A stretch of DNA of 64,000 nt from Arthrobacter sp. NIO-1057 (GCF_900094805.1 NZ_FMAT01000005.1:124001-188000), one strand, 5' to 3'. Positions 7,469-17,073 are shown, numbered from the stretch's first letter. Numbers and translations: made by a program. Notes: a model not told the origin generated them from the letters alone.

Positions 7469-9130
7469 ATGCAACGCACTTCGCGCACTTCGCGCATCCT
7501 GGCCGGCTCTTTCGCCCTGCCACTAATCGGCGCCCTCTTAGCTGGTTGCTCCTCAACCGGCACTTCCGATTCCACGGCACAAAGCAAAGCACCGGTCACC
7601 GGCGGCACCATGGTCTACGCCTCGGGCGATGCAGAACCAACTTGCCTTGACCCACATGTTGGCGGAAATTACCCACAGGCCCTGGTGGCCAGCCAATATC
7701 TGGAGTCGCTTTTCACCAAGAATGACAAGGGCGAGATCATTCCTTGGCTGGCCGAGAGCACCGAGGTCTCCGAGGACGGGCTGACCCGCACCATCACCCT
7801 GCGTGATGGCATCAAGTTCACCGATGGCACCAAGCTCACCGCCGAAGCCATCAAAGCAAATGTCGAGCACCTCAAGGACCCCAACACCGCGTCCTCCACC
7901 GGTTACCTCGCCGTGGGCAAGGTCGTGCGTGTTGAAGCCAAGGACGAACTCACTGCGGTGCTCAAGCTTTCCGCTCCTGATAACGCACTGCTTGAATCCC
8001 TGTCGATGCCATGGACCGCCATCGAATCTCCTAAAGCCCTAGAACGCGATCAGAGCACCAACTGTGCGTCCCCGGTAGGCACCGGGCCGTTCAAGGTTAA
8101 GTCTTGGGAACACCAGAAGGCCGTCAATCTGGTGCGCAACGATGACTACGTGCTGCCAGTAGCCGACACCAAGCGCACCGGCAACACCGCCTACCTCGAT
8201 GGCATTACCTGGCGCTTCATCCCAGAAGCTGCCACTCGCTACGCAGCCCTGCAGTCCGGCGAAGTTGACGTCATCGATAATGCCCAGCCCGACACCATCT
8301 CCACAGCCGCAGACTCCGGGCTGGGCCACCTTGATGCCCCACGCCCAGGATCGTCTAACCGCATTGAGCTCAACAGCTCCAAGGCACCATTTGATGATCA
8401 GCGCGTACGTGAAGCCTTCATTCGTGCGGTGGACGCCAACACCGGTGTCTCCTCACTGCTCTTCGGAACCGCCCAGCGCAGTAACTCGCTCTTGTCCTCC
8501 GTAGAGCCACTGGCTTACTCGGAGGAATCACTGTTCACCACCGACACTGCCAAGGCCAACACCCTGCTTGATGAGGCTGGCTGGAGCGAACGCGACGAAC
8601 AGGGCTTCCGCGTGAAGGACGGCAAGCGCCTGAGCTTGCGCTTCCCGGTCTCCACCAACCAGTCGGTCCCAGCCGAGCAGTCCCTCTTTGAACAGTTCCA
8701 GGCTCAGGCCAAGGCCGTAGGTTTCGAAGTGAAAATTGACCTGCTGGATCTTTCCAGCTGGTACGGTGCGCTGGCCGAGCATGAGTACAATCTGGTCTCC
8801 GCGCCCTACACCAAGGTCGGCCCATCGGTACTGCGCGTGCTCTACCACTCCGACTCCACAGTTCCAGCACCTTCGGGCTACTTCGCCAATAACGCTCAGG
8901 TGAAGAACGAGAAGCTCGATAAGCTGCTGGTCGAAGCCGAAGAAACCAATGATGATGCGCAGCGTGCCTCACTCTACGAGCAGGCACAGAAGATCGTGCT
9001 GGAAGGCTACTACGTGTTGCCACTGTACGATCAGCAGAATCATTTCCTCTACGGCAAGAATGTCCACGGCATTGGTGCCACCACCGCGGTGTCCTCCCCG
9101 ATCTACTTCGACACCTTCCTAGATCAGTAA
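7469..9130 (+). CDS. ABC transporter substrate-binding lipoprotein (peptide/nickel family 5)
   Basis: A 553-residue extracytoplasmic solute-binding protein. It starts with a lipoprotein signal: Arg-rich n-region, hydrophobic core and lipobox LLAGC at about residues 22-26, followed by a Ser/Thr linker. The mature domain has the family-5 features PTCLDPHVGGNYPQ, LTRTITLRDGIKFTDG and VGTGPFKVKSW. Family 5 proteins bind oligopeptides, dipeptides, nickel chelates or glycosides; the sequence does not settle which. The ATG at 7469 gives a normal signal peptide, with GAGG about 13 bases upstream; a GTG at 7430 is an alternative. First gene of a four-gene importer operon. Confidence 0.85.
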   Translation: MQRTSRTSRILAGSFALPLIGALLAGCSSTGTSDSTAQSKAPVTGGTMVYASGDAEPTCLDPHVGGNYPQALVASQYLESLFTKNDKGEIIPWLAESTEVSEDGLTRTITLRDGIKFTDGTKLTAEAIKANVEHLKDPNTASSTGYLAVGKVVRVEAKDELTAVLKLSAPDNALLESLSMPWTAIESPKALERDQSTNCASPVGTGPFKVKSWEHQKAVNLVRNDDYVLPVADTKRTGNTAYLDGITWRFIPEAATRYAALQSGEVDVIDNAQPDTISTAADSGLGHLDAPRPGSSNRIELNSSKAPFDDQRVREAFIRAVDANTGVSSLLFGTAQRSNSLLSSVEPLAYSEESLFTTDTAKANTLLDEAGWSERDEQGFRVKDGKRLSLRFPVSTNQSVPAEQSLFEQFQAQAKAVGFEVKIDLLDLSSWYGALAEHEYNLVSAPYTKVGPSVLRVLYHSDSTVPAPSGYFANNAQVKNEKLDKLLVEAEETNDDAQRASLYEQAQKIVLEGYYVLPLYDQQNHFLYGKNVHGIGATTAVSSPIYFDTFLDQ

Positions 9131-9136
9131 CCTTTG

Positions 9137-10069
9137 ATGGGCACAATTGCTTGGGCTGGGCGCAAGATCGGCGGAGCACTGGTGGTGTTATGGTTGGTGG
9201 CTACCGCCATCTTCATCGCCATCCGGTTGATCCCCGGTGACCCAGCCGAAGCAATTATGGGCGGCCCGGGCTCTCAGGCTTCGGCCGAAGCCTTGGCCGC
9301 CGCCCGCGCAGAATACGCTTTAGATCAGCCGGTCTTCACCCAGTACCTGCTGTACCTTGGCAAGCTGGTCACCCTGGACTTTGGCACTTCTTATTCGCTG
9401 AAAGAACCGGTCACCAAAGTCATGGGTGAGGTATTGCCCAACACCCTATGGCTCTCACTGCTGGCCCTGGCTCTGGCGTGGCTGTTGGCCCTCTGCTTCG
9501 CAGCTGCGGCAAGTAATTCAGGTCGTTTTGGTAGCTGGTTGGGCAGCCTCTTGGAAATCATCGCTGCCGCGGTCCCCCATTTCTGGCTCGGCGCGGTATT
9601 GATCATGCTGTTCTCCTCGGCCTTGGGCTGGTTCCCGGCGGTTGATAACGGTTCGGCGCAAGGTCTGGTGCTTCCGGTGCTGACCTTGGCATTGCCACTT
9701 GCTGGTTTCCTCACCCAGTTGATGCGTGACTCGTTGAGTGAAGCGTTAGGCAGCCAGTTTGCCTTGGCGGCCCGAGCGCGCGGCGAAAGCCGACTCACCC
9801 TCTTCTGGCGTCATGGTCTACGCCATGCTGCTTTACCTGCGCTCAACCTGACCGGCTGGGCCTTTTCTTCCCTGTTATCCGGTGCCGTGGTGGTTGAAGC
9901 AATTTTCGCTCGCCCAGGTCTGGGACGCTCGCTACTCTCAGCCGTATTGGCCAGGGATATTCCGATGGTGACCGGTATCGCCCTGTTCTCCGCACTGGTG
10001 TACATTGTGGTGATGGCCCTGGCCGAAGGTCTTGAACGGATCATTAACCCGGCAGGTGAGCAACGATGA
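9137..10069 (+). CDS. ABC transporter permease (DppB/NikB type)
   Basis: A 310-residue inner-membrane permease with six or so helices. The N-terminal WLVATAIFIAIRLIPGDPAE and the family hallmark RLIPGDPA are those of DppB/OppB. The cytoplasmic EAA-like loop is ALAARARGESRLTLFWRHG, which docks the ATPase. It starts six bases after the binding-protein stop and ends overlapping the second permease (ATGA), so the genes are translationally coupled. A TTG at 9134 directly before the ATG is in frame. Confidence 0.88.
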   Translation: MGTIAWAGRKIGGALVVLWLVATAIFIAIRLIPGDPAEAIMGGPGSQASAEALAAARAEYALDQPVFTQYLLYLGKLVTLDFGTSYSLKEPVTKVMGEVLPNTLWLSLLALALAWLLALCFAAAASNSGRFGSWLGSLLEIIAAAVPHFWLGAVLIMLFSSALGWFPAVDNGSAQGLVLPVLTLALPLAGFLTQLMRDSLSEALGSQFALAARARGESRLTLFWRHGLRHAALPALNLTGWAFSSLLSGAVVVEAIFARPGLGRSLLSAVLARDIPMVTGIALFSALVYIVVMALAEGLERIINPAGEQR

Positions 10070-10863
10070 GCCGTAGCGCAAAGATCTTCTCGGCCATCGT
10101 CATTTTGCTGTGGTTGGTCATGGCTTTAGCCCCCGGGCTTCTCGCACCGGGTGATCCGCTGGCGATCAACCCGGCACAAGCTTTCCAGAAACCTGGACTG
10201 GCGCACTTCTTCGGAACCGATGAGTCCGGACGCGATATCTACACCCGCGTCATTCACGGTGCTGGTGATTCCTTGGCCATCGGTTTAGCTGCTACCGCGT
10301 TGGGCATGGGACTGGCCATCGTTTTGGGCACCGTGGCCGCCTTGTCCCCACGCTGGCTCGATGAAGTGATCCTGCGAGTGCTCGAAGCGCTCTATGCGAT
10401 CCCCTCGTTGCTCATGGCGTTGCTGATCATCGCTTTCACCGGTCCAGGTGTTGGCCCGGCCATCGTAGCTGTTGGCCTGTCCACGGCTCCGGGCTACGCG
10501 CGCTTGGTCCGCAGCCAAATCCGTAGCCTGAAGAATTCGGAAATGCTGGAGGCCACTACGGTGCTAGGCCATAGCAGCTGGCTCAAGGTCCGCAACCACC
10601 TGATTCCCAACGCGCTCAAACCGCTGATGGCCCTGGTGACTTTGGGCATCGGTCAAGCCGTGATTTGGGCAGCCGCACTGTCCTTCCTGGGCCTGGGCAC
10701 CGCCCCGCCAGCTCCAGAATGGGGAGCCATGCTCTCCGCCGGTCGCGTCTACCTCCACCTGGCCTGGTGGATGAGTCTCTTCCCCGGCCTAGCCATCGTG
10801 GCTGTGGCAGTCTCAGCCACCGTCATCGGCCGGGCCCTGGGCGGAAAGGTGAAGTCGCTATGA
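10066..10863 (+). CDS. ABC transporter permease (DppC/NikC type)
   Basis: A 265-residue second permease subunit. FFGTDESGRDIYTRVIHG is the DppC/OppC signature after the first helix, and the EAA loop reads LEATTVLGHSSWLKVRNH. The C-terminal segment SFLGLGTAPPAPEWGAMLS is also diagnostic. It is slightly short compared with DppC (about 300), missing mostly N-terminal residues. Overlaps both neighbours by four bases; forms the heterodimeric membrane channel with the preceding gene product. Confidence 0.88.
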   Translation: MSRSAKIFSAIVILLWLVMALAPGLLAPGDPLAINPAQAFQKPGLAHFFGTDESGRDIYTRVIHGAGDSLAIGLAATALGMGLAIVLGTVAALSPRWLDEVILRVLEALYAIPSLLMALLIIAFTGPGVGPAIVAVGLSTAPGYARLVRSQIRSLKNSEMLEATTVLGHSSWLKVRNHLIPNALKPLMALVTLGIGQAVIWAAALSFLGLGTAPPAPEWGAMLSAGRVYLHLAWWMSLFPGLAIVAVAVSATVIGRALGGKVKSL

Positions 10864-12452
10864 GTGAGCAGACGCTGATCACGCTCAAAGACCTATCGGT
10901 CAGTTTTGATGGAGCACCCGCGGTCAAGAACATTTCCTTGACCGTAAGTGCTGGCCGGGTGCTGGCGCTGGTCGGAGAATCAGGTTCCGGTAAGTCTGTC
11001 ACCGCACGTAGCCTGCTCGGGCTTTCGGGTGGGCAGGTCAGTGCCAGTGAACTCACTATTTGCGGCCGCGATGCACGGAACCTGACCGATTCGGACTGGC
11101 AGAAGATTCGAGGCAACACGATCTCGATGATCTTGCAAGATGCGCTGATGGCCTTGGATCCTCTGCGCCCAGTGGGCCGAGAAATTGGCGATGGGCTCAA
11201 GGAACATAGTTCACTCTCCAAAGCGCAACGAGTACAGCGGGTGCACGAAGTCCTGGCCTCGGTGAACATGCCCGACCCCGAGCTGCGAGCCAAGCAACGC
11301 TCCACCGAGCTTTCTGGAGGAATGCGCCAGCGCGCACTCATCGCTCAAGCGCTGGCCGGAAACCCTCAGGTAGTGATCGCCGACGAAGCGACCACAGCCT
11401 TAGATTCACAGCTCACCGCGCTAGTGCTCGCACAATTACGCGCGCTCAAAGAGCAGGGTCGTGGGGTGCTCATGATCAGCCACGACCTTGCCCAGGTAGC
11501 CCACTTGGCCGATGAGATCGCGGTGATGCGCCACGGTGAAATTGTTGAGTCCGGCCCCACTGCCCAGGTCTTGAACCATCCGGAGCACGAGTACACGCGT
11601 CAGCTCTTGCAGGCCGTACCTTCCGGGGTTCCCCGCTTCGCGCCACTGTCGATCATCAGTGCACCAAGACCGTCAGCGCCCGAGCGGCAAACCCCAACCG
11701 GGCCGTTGGCGTTGAGCGCCACCAACCTTTCGAAAAGCTTTGGCAAGCACGTCGCTGTTGAGCAGGTGAGCTTCGACTTACCGCAGGGCAAAACCCTTGG
11801 CTTGGTCGGCGAATCAGGGTCCGGGAAAACTACGACCGCGCGCATGGTGTTGGGTTTGCAGAAACCAGATTCTGGAACAGTGAACCTGCTCGGCGAGCGC
11901 TTCGCCCCGCTCCATGAGCCCCAACGCAAACAACTGCGTGAACACATGGGTGCGATCTATCAGAACCCGCTCGGTTCCTTTGATCCACGGTATTCGGTCG
12001 GTCAGTTGTTGACCGATGCACTCAGTGGTGGCAAAAGTAAACGAGATCAAAGCTATTCGCAGCAGGTGGATCAGCTACTGGAGCAGGTTCAGCTTTCCAG
12101 CAAGCTACGCTCCCGCTCTCCCCGCGAACTTTCCGGCGGTCAGCGACAACGCTTAGCCATTGCACGGGCTCTGGCACCCAAGCCTTCGGTACTCGTTTTG
12201 GATGAGCCGGTTTCGGCGTTGGATGTTTCGATTCAGGCAACGGTTTTGGACCTATTGGATCAGATTCAGTTGGAGACCGGAACCAGTTACCTGTTCATTA
12301 GTCATGATCTGTCGGTAATTGAACACATGAGTGATTACGTCGCGGTCATGCACCAAGGCAAGATCATCGAACAGGGTGCCACTGCGAGTATTTTTGGTTC
12401 GCCGCAAGAGGATTACACAAGGAAGTTGCTGGCGGCGATGCCACGGCTATGA
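10860..12452 (+). CDS. Fused dual ABC ATPase (DppD-DppF type)
   Basis: The 530-residue protein carries two complete ATP-binding cassettes. The N-terminal half has Walker A GESGSGKS, signature LSGGMRQR and Walker B VVIADEATTALD. The C-terminal half repeats GESGSGKT, LSGGQRQR and VLVLDEPVSALD, each with a switch His in ISHDL. This fusion of DppD- and DppF-like subunits is common in actinobacterial family-5 importers and completes the operon. The start ATG overlaps the upstream stop as ATGA; a long in-frame extension to 10665 inside the permease gene is not credible. It converges on the M23 peptidase gene with only 8 bp between stops. Confidence 0.9.
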   Translation: MSEQTLITLKDLSVSFDGAPAVKNISLTVSAGRVLALVGESGSGKSVTARSLLGLSGGQVSASELTICGRDARNLTDSDWQKIRGNTISMILQDALMALDPLRPVGREIGDGLKEHSSLSKAQRVQRVHEVLASVNMPDPELRAKQRSTELSGGMRQRALIAQALAGNPQVVIADEATTALDSQLTALVLAQLRALKEQGRGVLMISHDLAQVAHLADEIAVMRHGEIVESGPTAQVLNHPEHEYTRQLLQAVPSGVPRFAPLSIISAPRPSAPERQTPTGPLALSATNLSKSFGKHVAVEQVSFDLPQGKTLGLVGESGSGKTTTARMVLGLQKPDSGTVNLLGERFAPLHEPQRKQLREHMGAIYQNPLGSFDPRYSVGQLLTDALSGGKSKRDQSYSQQVDQLLEQVQLSSKLRSRSPRELSGGQRQRLAIARALAPKPSVLVLDEPVSALDVSIQATVLDLLDQIQLETGTSYLFISHDLSVIEHMSDYVAVMHQGKIIEQGATASIFGSPQEDYTRKLLAAMPRL

Positions 12453-12460
12453 TGAACGGA

Positions 12461-13084
12461 TCAGCGTTGTTGCTTCACGTCCACTATTTGCCCGTTCTTA
12501 GGTAGCTCTCCGGCAAAGTTCAGGGGCACTGCTTTTGCATCTCTCACCTGCGCCTTGTCAATAGCTTGTAGATGTAGATGTGGCTCCGTACTATTGCCTG
12601 AATTGCCGCAGCACGCCAGTACTTCTCCAGGCGCCACTTTTTGCCCGGGTTTCACGATCACGCTGCCTTGCTGCAGGTGACAGAGTGCGATGACCGCTCC
12701 GCCACCGGGAATCAGCACGTGATTGCCAGCTAATTCTTGCCATCCCCCTGCCAGTCGCCGGCGTTGGGTCAAAGCGTAGCTGACTGAGGCAAGCCCACGG
12801 TGGGCGCGATGATCCGGTAGCGACTGCTGCACCGAGATGATTGATCCGGCACAAGGGGCAAGCACTGGTGCACCGAACCCATAAAAAATTTGCGCAGGTT
12901 CTCTGGTGAATAAGGTCTTTGCCGTCACCGAGGCACTGCGTCCTTGCTCATCGACCGGGACAAAATCAATGGCGAAGGACGAGGCAAATAGGTGAGTACC
13001 GTGGCTAGGTGCTCGATTTGCAGGGCTGTTTTGCACGAGCCAACGGCCGGTGAATGGATACTGCACCACAATTCCGGGGTTCAT
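12461..13084 (-). CDS. M23-family (LytM-like) peptidase domain protein
   Basis: The 207-residue protein has the zinc-ligand pattern of M23 endopeptidases: SHGTHLFASSFAIDF (His and Asp ligands, near residue 28-40) and the C-terminal HLHLQ metal/catalytic motif preceded by GNSGNSTEP. The cassette APCAGSIISV and PGQKVAPGEVLACCGNSG are typical lysostaphin-fold strands. No signal peptide, transmembrane helix or cell-wall-binding domain is visible, unusual for an enzyme expected to act on peptidoglycan cross-links, so it could be cytoplasmic or a degenerate scaffold. A GTG two codons upstream is an alternative start. Confidence 0.72.
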   Translation of the reverse strand: MNPGIVVQYPFTGRWLVQNSPANRAPSHGTHLFASSFAIDFVPVDEQGRSASVTAKTLFTREPAQIFYGFGAPVLAPCAGSIISVQQSLPDHRAHRGLASVSYALTQRRRLAGGWQELAGNHVLIPGGGAVIALCHLQQGSVIVKPGQKVAPGEVLACCGNSGNSTEPHLHLQAIDKAQVRDAKAVPLNFAGELPKNGQIVDVKQQR

Positions 13085-13114
13085 GCCCACAGCTAACCTT
13101 CGACCTCTGGCTAT

Positions 13115-14815
13115 CTAGATACTGTCGGTCAGCTCATCCTTGACCTGTTTGCGCAAGATCTTACCGAGCAATGAGCGCGGCAACTCTTCCACCTGCACCA
13201 CACGCTTAGGCACCTTGTAAGCGGCGAGCAACTCACGACAATGCGCTCGCAGGGCGTCCTCATTGAGTTCGGCGCCTGGTTCCAGCTGCACTGCGGCCAC
13301 CACCATTTCACCGCCACGGGCCAAAGGCTTACCAAAGACGGCTGCATCGACCACGTCCGCATGCTGGCGCAAAGCTATTTCCACTTCGGTGGGCGAGACG
13401 TTGAAACCACCGGTAATGATCAGTTCCTTGGCCCGGTCCACCACTTGAGTGAAACCGTCCTGATCAACGGTGACCACATCGCCCGAACGCAACCATCCGT
13501 CTTCGGTCTTTGTTTTTGCTGTTTCTTCAGGGTTATTCCAGTAACCCTGAAACACCTGCGGGCCCTTGATCAGCAATTCACCGGCTTCACCCGGGGCTAC
13601 TTCCTTGGTTGGATCGTCAACTTCGACAACCTTCATCAACGTTGAGGGGAAAGGTACGCCGATGGTTCCGGTGCGGCGGCTGGGGTGGAAGGGATTACCC
13701 AGTGCCACCGGGGAGGATTCGGTCATGCCATAGCCTTCAACGAGCAGTCCGCCAGACATGGATTCCCACAGCTCAACCACGTGGTCAGGCAAGTTCATCG
13801 CCCCGGATATACAGAATTTTGCGCTCTTGAGCGACATGCCACGCTCCTTGGCTGCCAGCGCGGTCCGTTCGTAAATTGGTGGCACAGCGCAGTACACCGT
13901 GGCCGGTGATTTCTTCCAAGCATCTAAGATCATCTGTGCATCAAACTTCGGGAAGAGGACCAGCAGTCCCTGCTTTTTCACGCCGAAAGTCAGATACAGG
14001 GTCATGCCAAAAGCATGGAACATGGGCAGGATTGCGTAGAGGATTTCCTCGCGCTCCTTGGCGCCAAGCATCCATGCCTCACCCTGTAATGCGTTGGAAT
14101 ACAGGTTGAAGTGGGTGAGCATGGCCCCCTTGGGGTGACCGGTGGTGCCGGAGGTGTATTGGATGACCGCTAGATCATCAACATTTGGGTGCGGATGGTT
14201 GGCATCCAGCTGACCGCCGGCGAGCAGATCTTTCCACGATGTGGTTCCCGAGGTGCGGGTGGTCAGCGAGGCCTTGGTGTCGCGAAGCTTCTTCACCGGC
14301 AGGTTCAGTGCCATGCGCTTGAGCGGTGGGAAGGCATCAAGCAGGTTCACTGCCACGATGGCATCAAGTTGTACGTCCTTGGGGAATTCTTGCAAGGTTC
14401 CCACAACCTTGTCCCAGACGATCGCGACGCGTGCCTGGTGGTCTTCGAACTGGTGACGCAACTCCCGGGAGGTGTACAGCGGATTATGTTCCACCACCAC
14501 CGCTCCTAGACGCAGGACTGCATAAAAGGCCACCACATGTTGTGGGCAGTTCGGCAGGATCAACGCGACGCGGTCCCCGGCTTTGACCCCGAGGGCGCGC
14601 AGCCCTTCGGCCGCCTGCGCTACCTGTTCGCCGAGCTGCGCATAGCTGGTGCGTCGCCCAAAAAATTCTGTGGCTGGGCTCTGGCCGGCTTGGGCCACCG
14701 AGTTTTCGAACATGCGACTCAGCGGTTCGGTGGGCAGGACAATCTCCGATGGGACACCTGGCTGATAGTTAGCCACCCATGCGGGCGCAGCGCTTTTCTC
14801 CATAGCTCCCATCAT
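13115..14815 (-). CDS. Long-chain fatty-acid--CoA ligase (FadD-like)
   Basis: A 566-residue ANL-superfamily adenylate-forming enzyme. Motifs in order: the P-loop YTSGTTGHPKGAMLTH, the adenine-binding GYGMTESSP, GWLRSGDV with the hinge region DRAKELIITGGFNVSP, and the C-terminal PRSLLGKILRKQ containing the catalytic lysine. These fit fatty acyl-CoA synthetases, which activate free fatty acids with ATP and CoA for beta-oxidation or lipid synthesis. Cytoplasmic or membrane-peripheral. Three possible Met starts lie within five codons; the longest is given. It stops 30 bp before the M23 gene on the same strand. Confidence 0.88.
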   Translation of the reverse strand: MMGAMEKSAAPAWVANYQPGVPSEIVLPTEPLSRMFENSVAQAGQSPATEFFGRRTSYAQLGEQVAQAAEGLRALGVKAGDRVALILPNCPQHVVAFYAVLRLGAVVVEHNPLYTSRELRHQFEDHQARVAIVWDKVVGTLQEFPKDVQLDAIVAVNLLDAFPPLKRMALNLPVKKLRDTKASLTTRTSGTTSWKDLLAGGQLDANHPHPNVDDLAVIQYTSGTTGHPKGAMLTHFNLYSNALQGEAWMLGAKEREEILYAILPMFHAFGMTLYLTFGVKKQGLLVLFPKFDAQMILDAWKKSPATVYCAVPPIYERTALAAKERGMSLKSAKFCISGAMNLPDHVVELWESMSGGLLVEGYGMTESSPVALGNPFHPSRRTGTIGVPFPSTLMKVVEVDDPTKEVAPGEAGELLIKGPQVFQGYWNNPEETAKTKTEDGWLRSGDVVTVDQDGFTQVVDRAKELIITGGFNVSPTEVEIALRQHADVVDAAVFGKPLARGGEMVVAAVQLEPGAELNEDALRAHCRELLAAYKVPKRVVQVEELPRSLLGKILRKQVKDELTDSI

Positions 14816-14864
14816 GCCCTACGCGTCGGTAGCAATGCGATTATTTTTCGCGTGGCAGGACAGG

Positions 14865-15494
14865 TTAAACCCATTTCCAACTCGCTGGTGGCCGTCCTGT
14901 GCCCACCGCAATCGCCGGCAGTTTCTGAACCGACTTGTTTGAGGCCAGCGCCCGGCCCACATTATTCACTACCGGTTCGGGCCGTGAAGCTGCTGCCGCG
15001 AGTTCCTTCATTCTGGCCACGACATCGGCGGTGGTGAATTGCTCGCCGAACAGGCGACGAGTCAGTGGAAGGTTGACCCACAAGGAGTCCAGCAGCATGC
15101 CTGCGGCACGGGCGATGATGGCATTGTGGTCAAAGGGAAGGGTTGGCAATGCGGTCAGCGGCTCGGCTTTGACTCTGGGGTCTTGCGGCAAGGTACCTAG
15201 GATCACCAGGTGAGCCATGGACAGCGTAGGGCCACGCTCATCACGTTCAAAGTCATCAAAAACCGCGACTAGTTCCGGGGTGACTTCTTCGCTCACTCCG
15301 GCTTTATCTGCCAGAGCACGGGCCACCGCTTCACGGAGCCTTTCATGAGCGTTGAGTAGTACGCCGGGCAACGCATGTTGCCCGGCGTATGGTTCCCACT
15401 CGCGTTGCGCTGTGACTACATGCAGTGTGTCATCCACGACAATTAGCGGTACGGCATCGATGGAGATGAGGGGCTGGTTAGGCATGTCTCCCAT
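14865..15494 (-). CDS. nrtR: NrtR-like regulator: degenerate Nudix domain plus winged helix
   Basis: About 209 residues. The N-terminal Nudix fold includes YAGQHALPGV, but the Nudix helix reads RLREAVARALADKAGV: the catalytic Glu residues of the consensus REUXEE are replaced by Ala, Asp and Lys, so hydrolysis is unlikely. The C-terminal region (FTTADVVARMKEL ... VVNNVGRALAS ... GTGRPPASWKW) matches the winged-helix end of NrtR repressors, which sense ADP-ribose and control NAD genes. It lies last in an operon with prs and nadV, classic NrtR targets. I infer that it represses the operon through the palindrome at 17950-17969. The ATG at 15485 is an alternative start. Confidence 0.72.
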   Translation of the reverse strand: MGDMPNQPLISIDAVPLIVVDDTLHVVTAQREWEPYAGQHALPGVLLNAHERLREAVARALADKAGVSEEVTPELVAVFDDFERDERGPTLSMAHLVILGTLPQDPRVKAEPLTALPTLPFDHNAIIARAAGMLLDSLWVNLPLTRRLFGEQFTTADVVARMKELAAAASRPEPVVNNVGRALASNKSVQKLPAIAVGTGRPPASWKWV

Positions 15495-15531
15495 CTTAGG
15501 TGCCGTCGACGCCCACCGGAGTACAAGGCAA

Positions 15532-17073
15532 CTAGGCGATATTGCCCAACACGCTGCGAACATCCTTGAAGGACTGAACCTTCACAAACTGACCATCCTT
15601 CCAGATTGGCTGCAGCAACGACTCCGCTTCATCGTGCTCGCTGGCTCGTTCCACCAGATACAGCTCACCGTGCTCGTCGCGCTTTACTGCCAAGCGTCCG
15701 GTGGCTGACTTTTTCATCCCCGAATCGGTGACCGGGTCCTTGAGTAAGTCATAGCCTTCACCATCAATCTGTGCCCAGGTGGCTTTGACTGCCGATGAGA
15801 AAGTGTCACGGGTGACGTACTGGTAGGTGTACGAGCCGACGCCAAAGACGATATTTGATGCGGCAAACCCTGCTAGTTCTAGTCGCTGCGTAATGTCTTT
15901 GGCCCGTGAGGGAGTGATGGAATCTCCATAGATCAGTCCAATACGTGGATCCAGTTCTTTATAGCCTGCGGCGTTGACGGTGCCTCCGAAAACTTCCCAC
16001 AACAGCTGGACTGCACCGAAGTAGGCCCGGTCATCCTCCATGGTTTTGCCTTCCGCGGTGAGCGCCAGCTCCCGGTTGCTACGGGTGCCGCAGATGATAT
16101 CTGCGGGGTCTCCGGAATCGGGTCGGATCACGAGTTTGCCTTCGCGGGCCATAATCCGGTCCTTGAGTGTTGGAAGGATTTGGCCGAGCACGTTCCAGAA
16201 GTTCATGGTGTCCGAAACGACCGAGACGTTTCCGGCAGGGTGCTGATCTAGGATGCGGTTGAAGGTTTCCAGTTCATTGTCGTGGGCAATCCCCGCACAC
16301 ATCACCGAGTGTTCTGTTGCTGGGATTGAGCCGAGGATCTGGCCATTTTCGCTGCCTGGAAGGGATGGGTAGTAGCGGTTCACCCAGTCGATGGTGGCCA
16401 GCGAATCCGAACCGGTGAAGGAGAGCAGGTGCCCCGCCCCGGACATGGCTGCTGCGTGGGCACCGCCCATGCCGCGGAAGCTGAAGTCGTGTAATTGCCA
16501 GTTGACGGCACCCAGATCGCCGCCGGTGCGTTCGGCGGCTGCGTTGAGCAGTTGTCGGTAAGTATCTGCGGTGGTTGCCGAGGTTGATGCTTGCCAAATT
16601 TCTGCGGAGAGCACCGTTTCAATGTAGTTGGTCAGCCAGAAGAATTCCGGCAGGGTGTTTTCCACGGTGAAGCTTGGTACTCGCAAGGGAACGCGGGTGC
16701 CTTCAGGCAGTGAACGGAAGATCAATGGCAGGTAGCCCAGCTGGTGTAGGGCACGGATGTGGCTGGTGTCGATCCCGTGTTCTGGACCGAGCACGTTGAC
16801 CAGCGTTTCTTCGTACTCGTTGATGGCTTCTTCCTCGCTGGCGGCAAAGAAGGGTGCGAAGGCTTCAACACAGTAGGACTGAATGAATGCTTGGAGTCCG
16901 AAGTGCACCACGTGATCCACTCCCTCGATACGTGAGGCACGGTTGGTGTAGTTCGAGTAGACCGTGGTGGTGCCTTGTGGATAGAGCGCTTTGTGGCCCA
17001 GTTTGTAGCAATCGGTGAGGAATAGTGGCGCGGTGACCGATGGTGCGGTGATGGTGGTGGCGAGCAAGTTCAT
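15532..17073 (-). CDS. nadV: Nicotinamide phosphoribosyltransferase (NamPT)
   Basis: The 513-residue protein is a NamPT/NAPRT-superfamily enzyme that makes NMN from nicotinamide and PRPP. Visible hallmarks are DCYKLGHKALYPQGTT near the N-terminus, YSNYTNRAS, FSFRGMGG, VVSDTMNFW, the PRPP-binding LVIRPDSGDP and YGDSITPSRA. In HLLSFTGSDSLA the Asp matches the NamPT residue (human Asp219) that selects nicotinamide rather than nicotinate. The upstream gene supplies PRPP and the downstream gene is an NrtR-like regulator. Together they define a one-step nicotinamide salvage route to NMN. Length is normal for bacterial NadV (about 460-515). Confidence 0.9.
   Translation of the reverse strand: MNLLATTITAPSVTAPLFLTDCYKLGHKALYPQGTTTVYSNYTNRASRIEGVDHVVHFGLQAFIQSYCVEAFAPFFAASEEEAINEYEETLVNVLGPEHGIDTSHIRALHQLGYLPLIFRSLPEGTRVPLRVPSFTVENTLPEFFWLTNYIETVLSAEIWQASTSATTADTYRQLLNAAAERTGGDLGAVNWQLHDFSFRGMGGAHAAAMSGAGHLLSFTGSDSLATIDWVNRYYPSLPGSENGQILGSIPATEHSVMCAGIAHDNELETFNRILDQHPAGNVSVVSDTMNFWNVLGQILPTLKDRIMAREGKLVIRPDSGDPADIICGTRSNRELALTAEGKTMEDDRAYFGAVQLLWEVFGGTVNAAGYKELDPRIGLIYGDSITPSRAKDITQRLELAGFAASNIVFGVGSYTYQYVTRDTFSSAVKATWAQIDGEGYDLLKDPVTDSGMKKSATGRLAVKRDEHGELYLVERASEHDEAESLLQPIWKDGQFVKVQSFKDVRSVLGNIA

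Noticed and set aside
10665-10859. Long N-terminal extension of the fused ABC ATPase
   Set aside because: Lies wholly inside the permease gene in another frame; the ATGA-overlapping start gives the normal family N-terminus.
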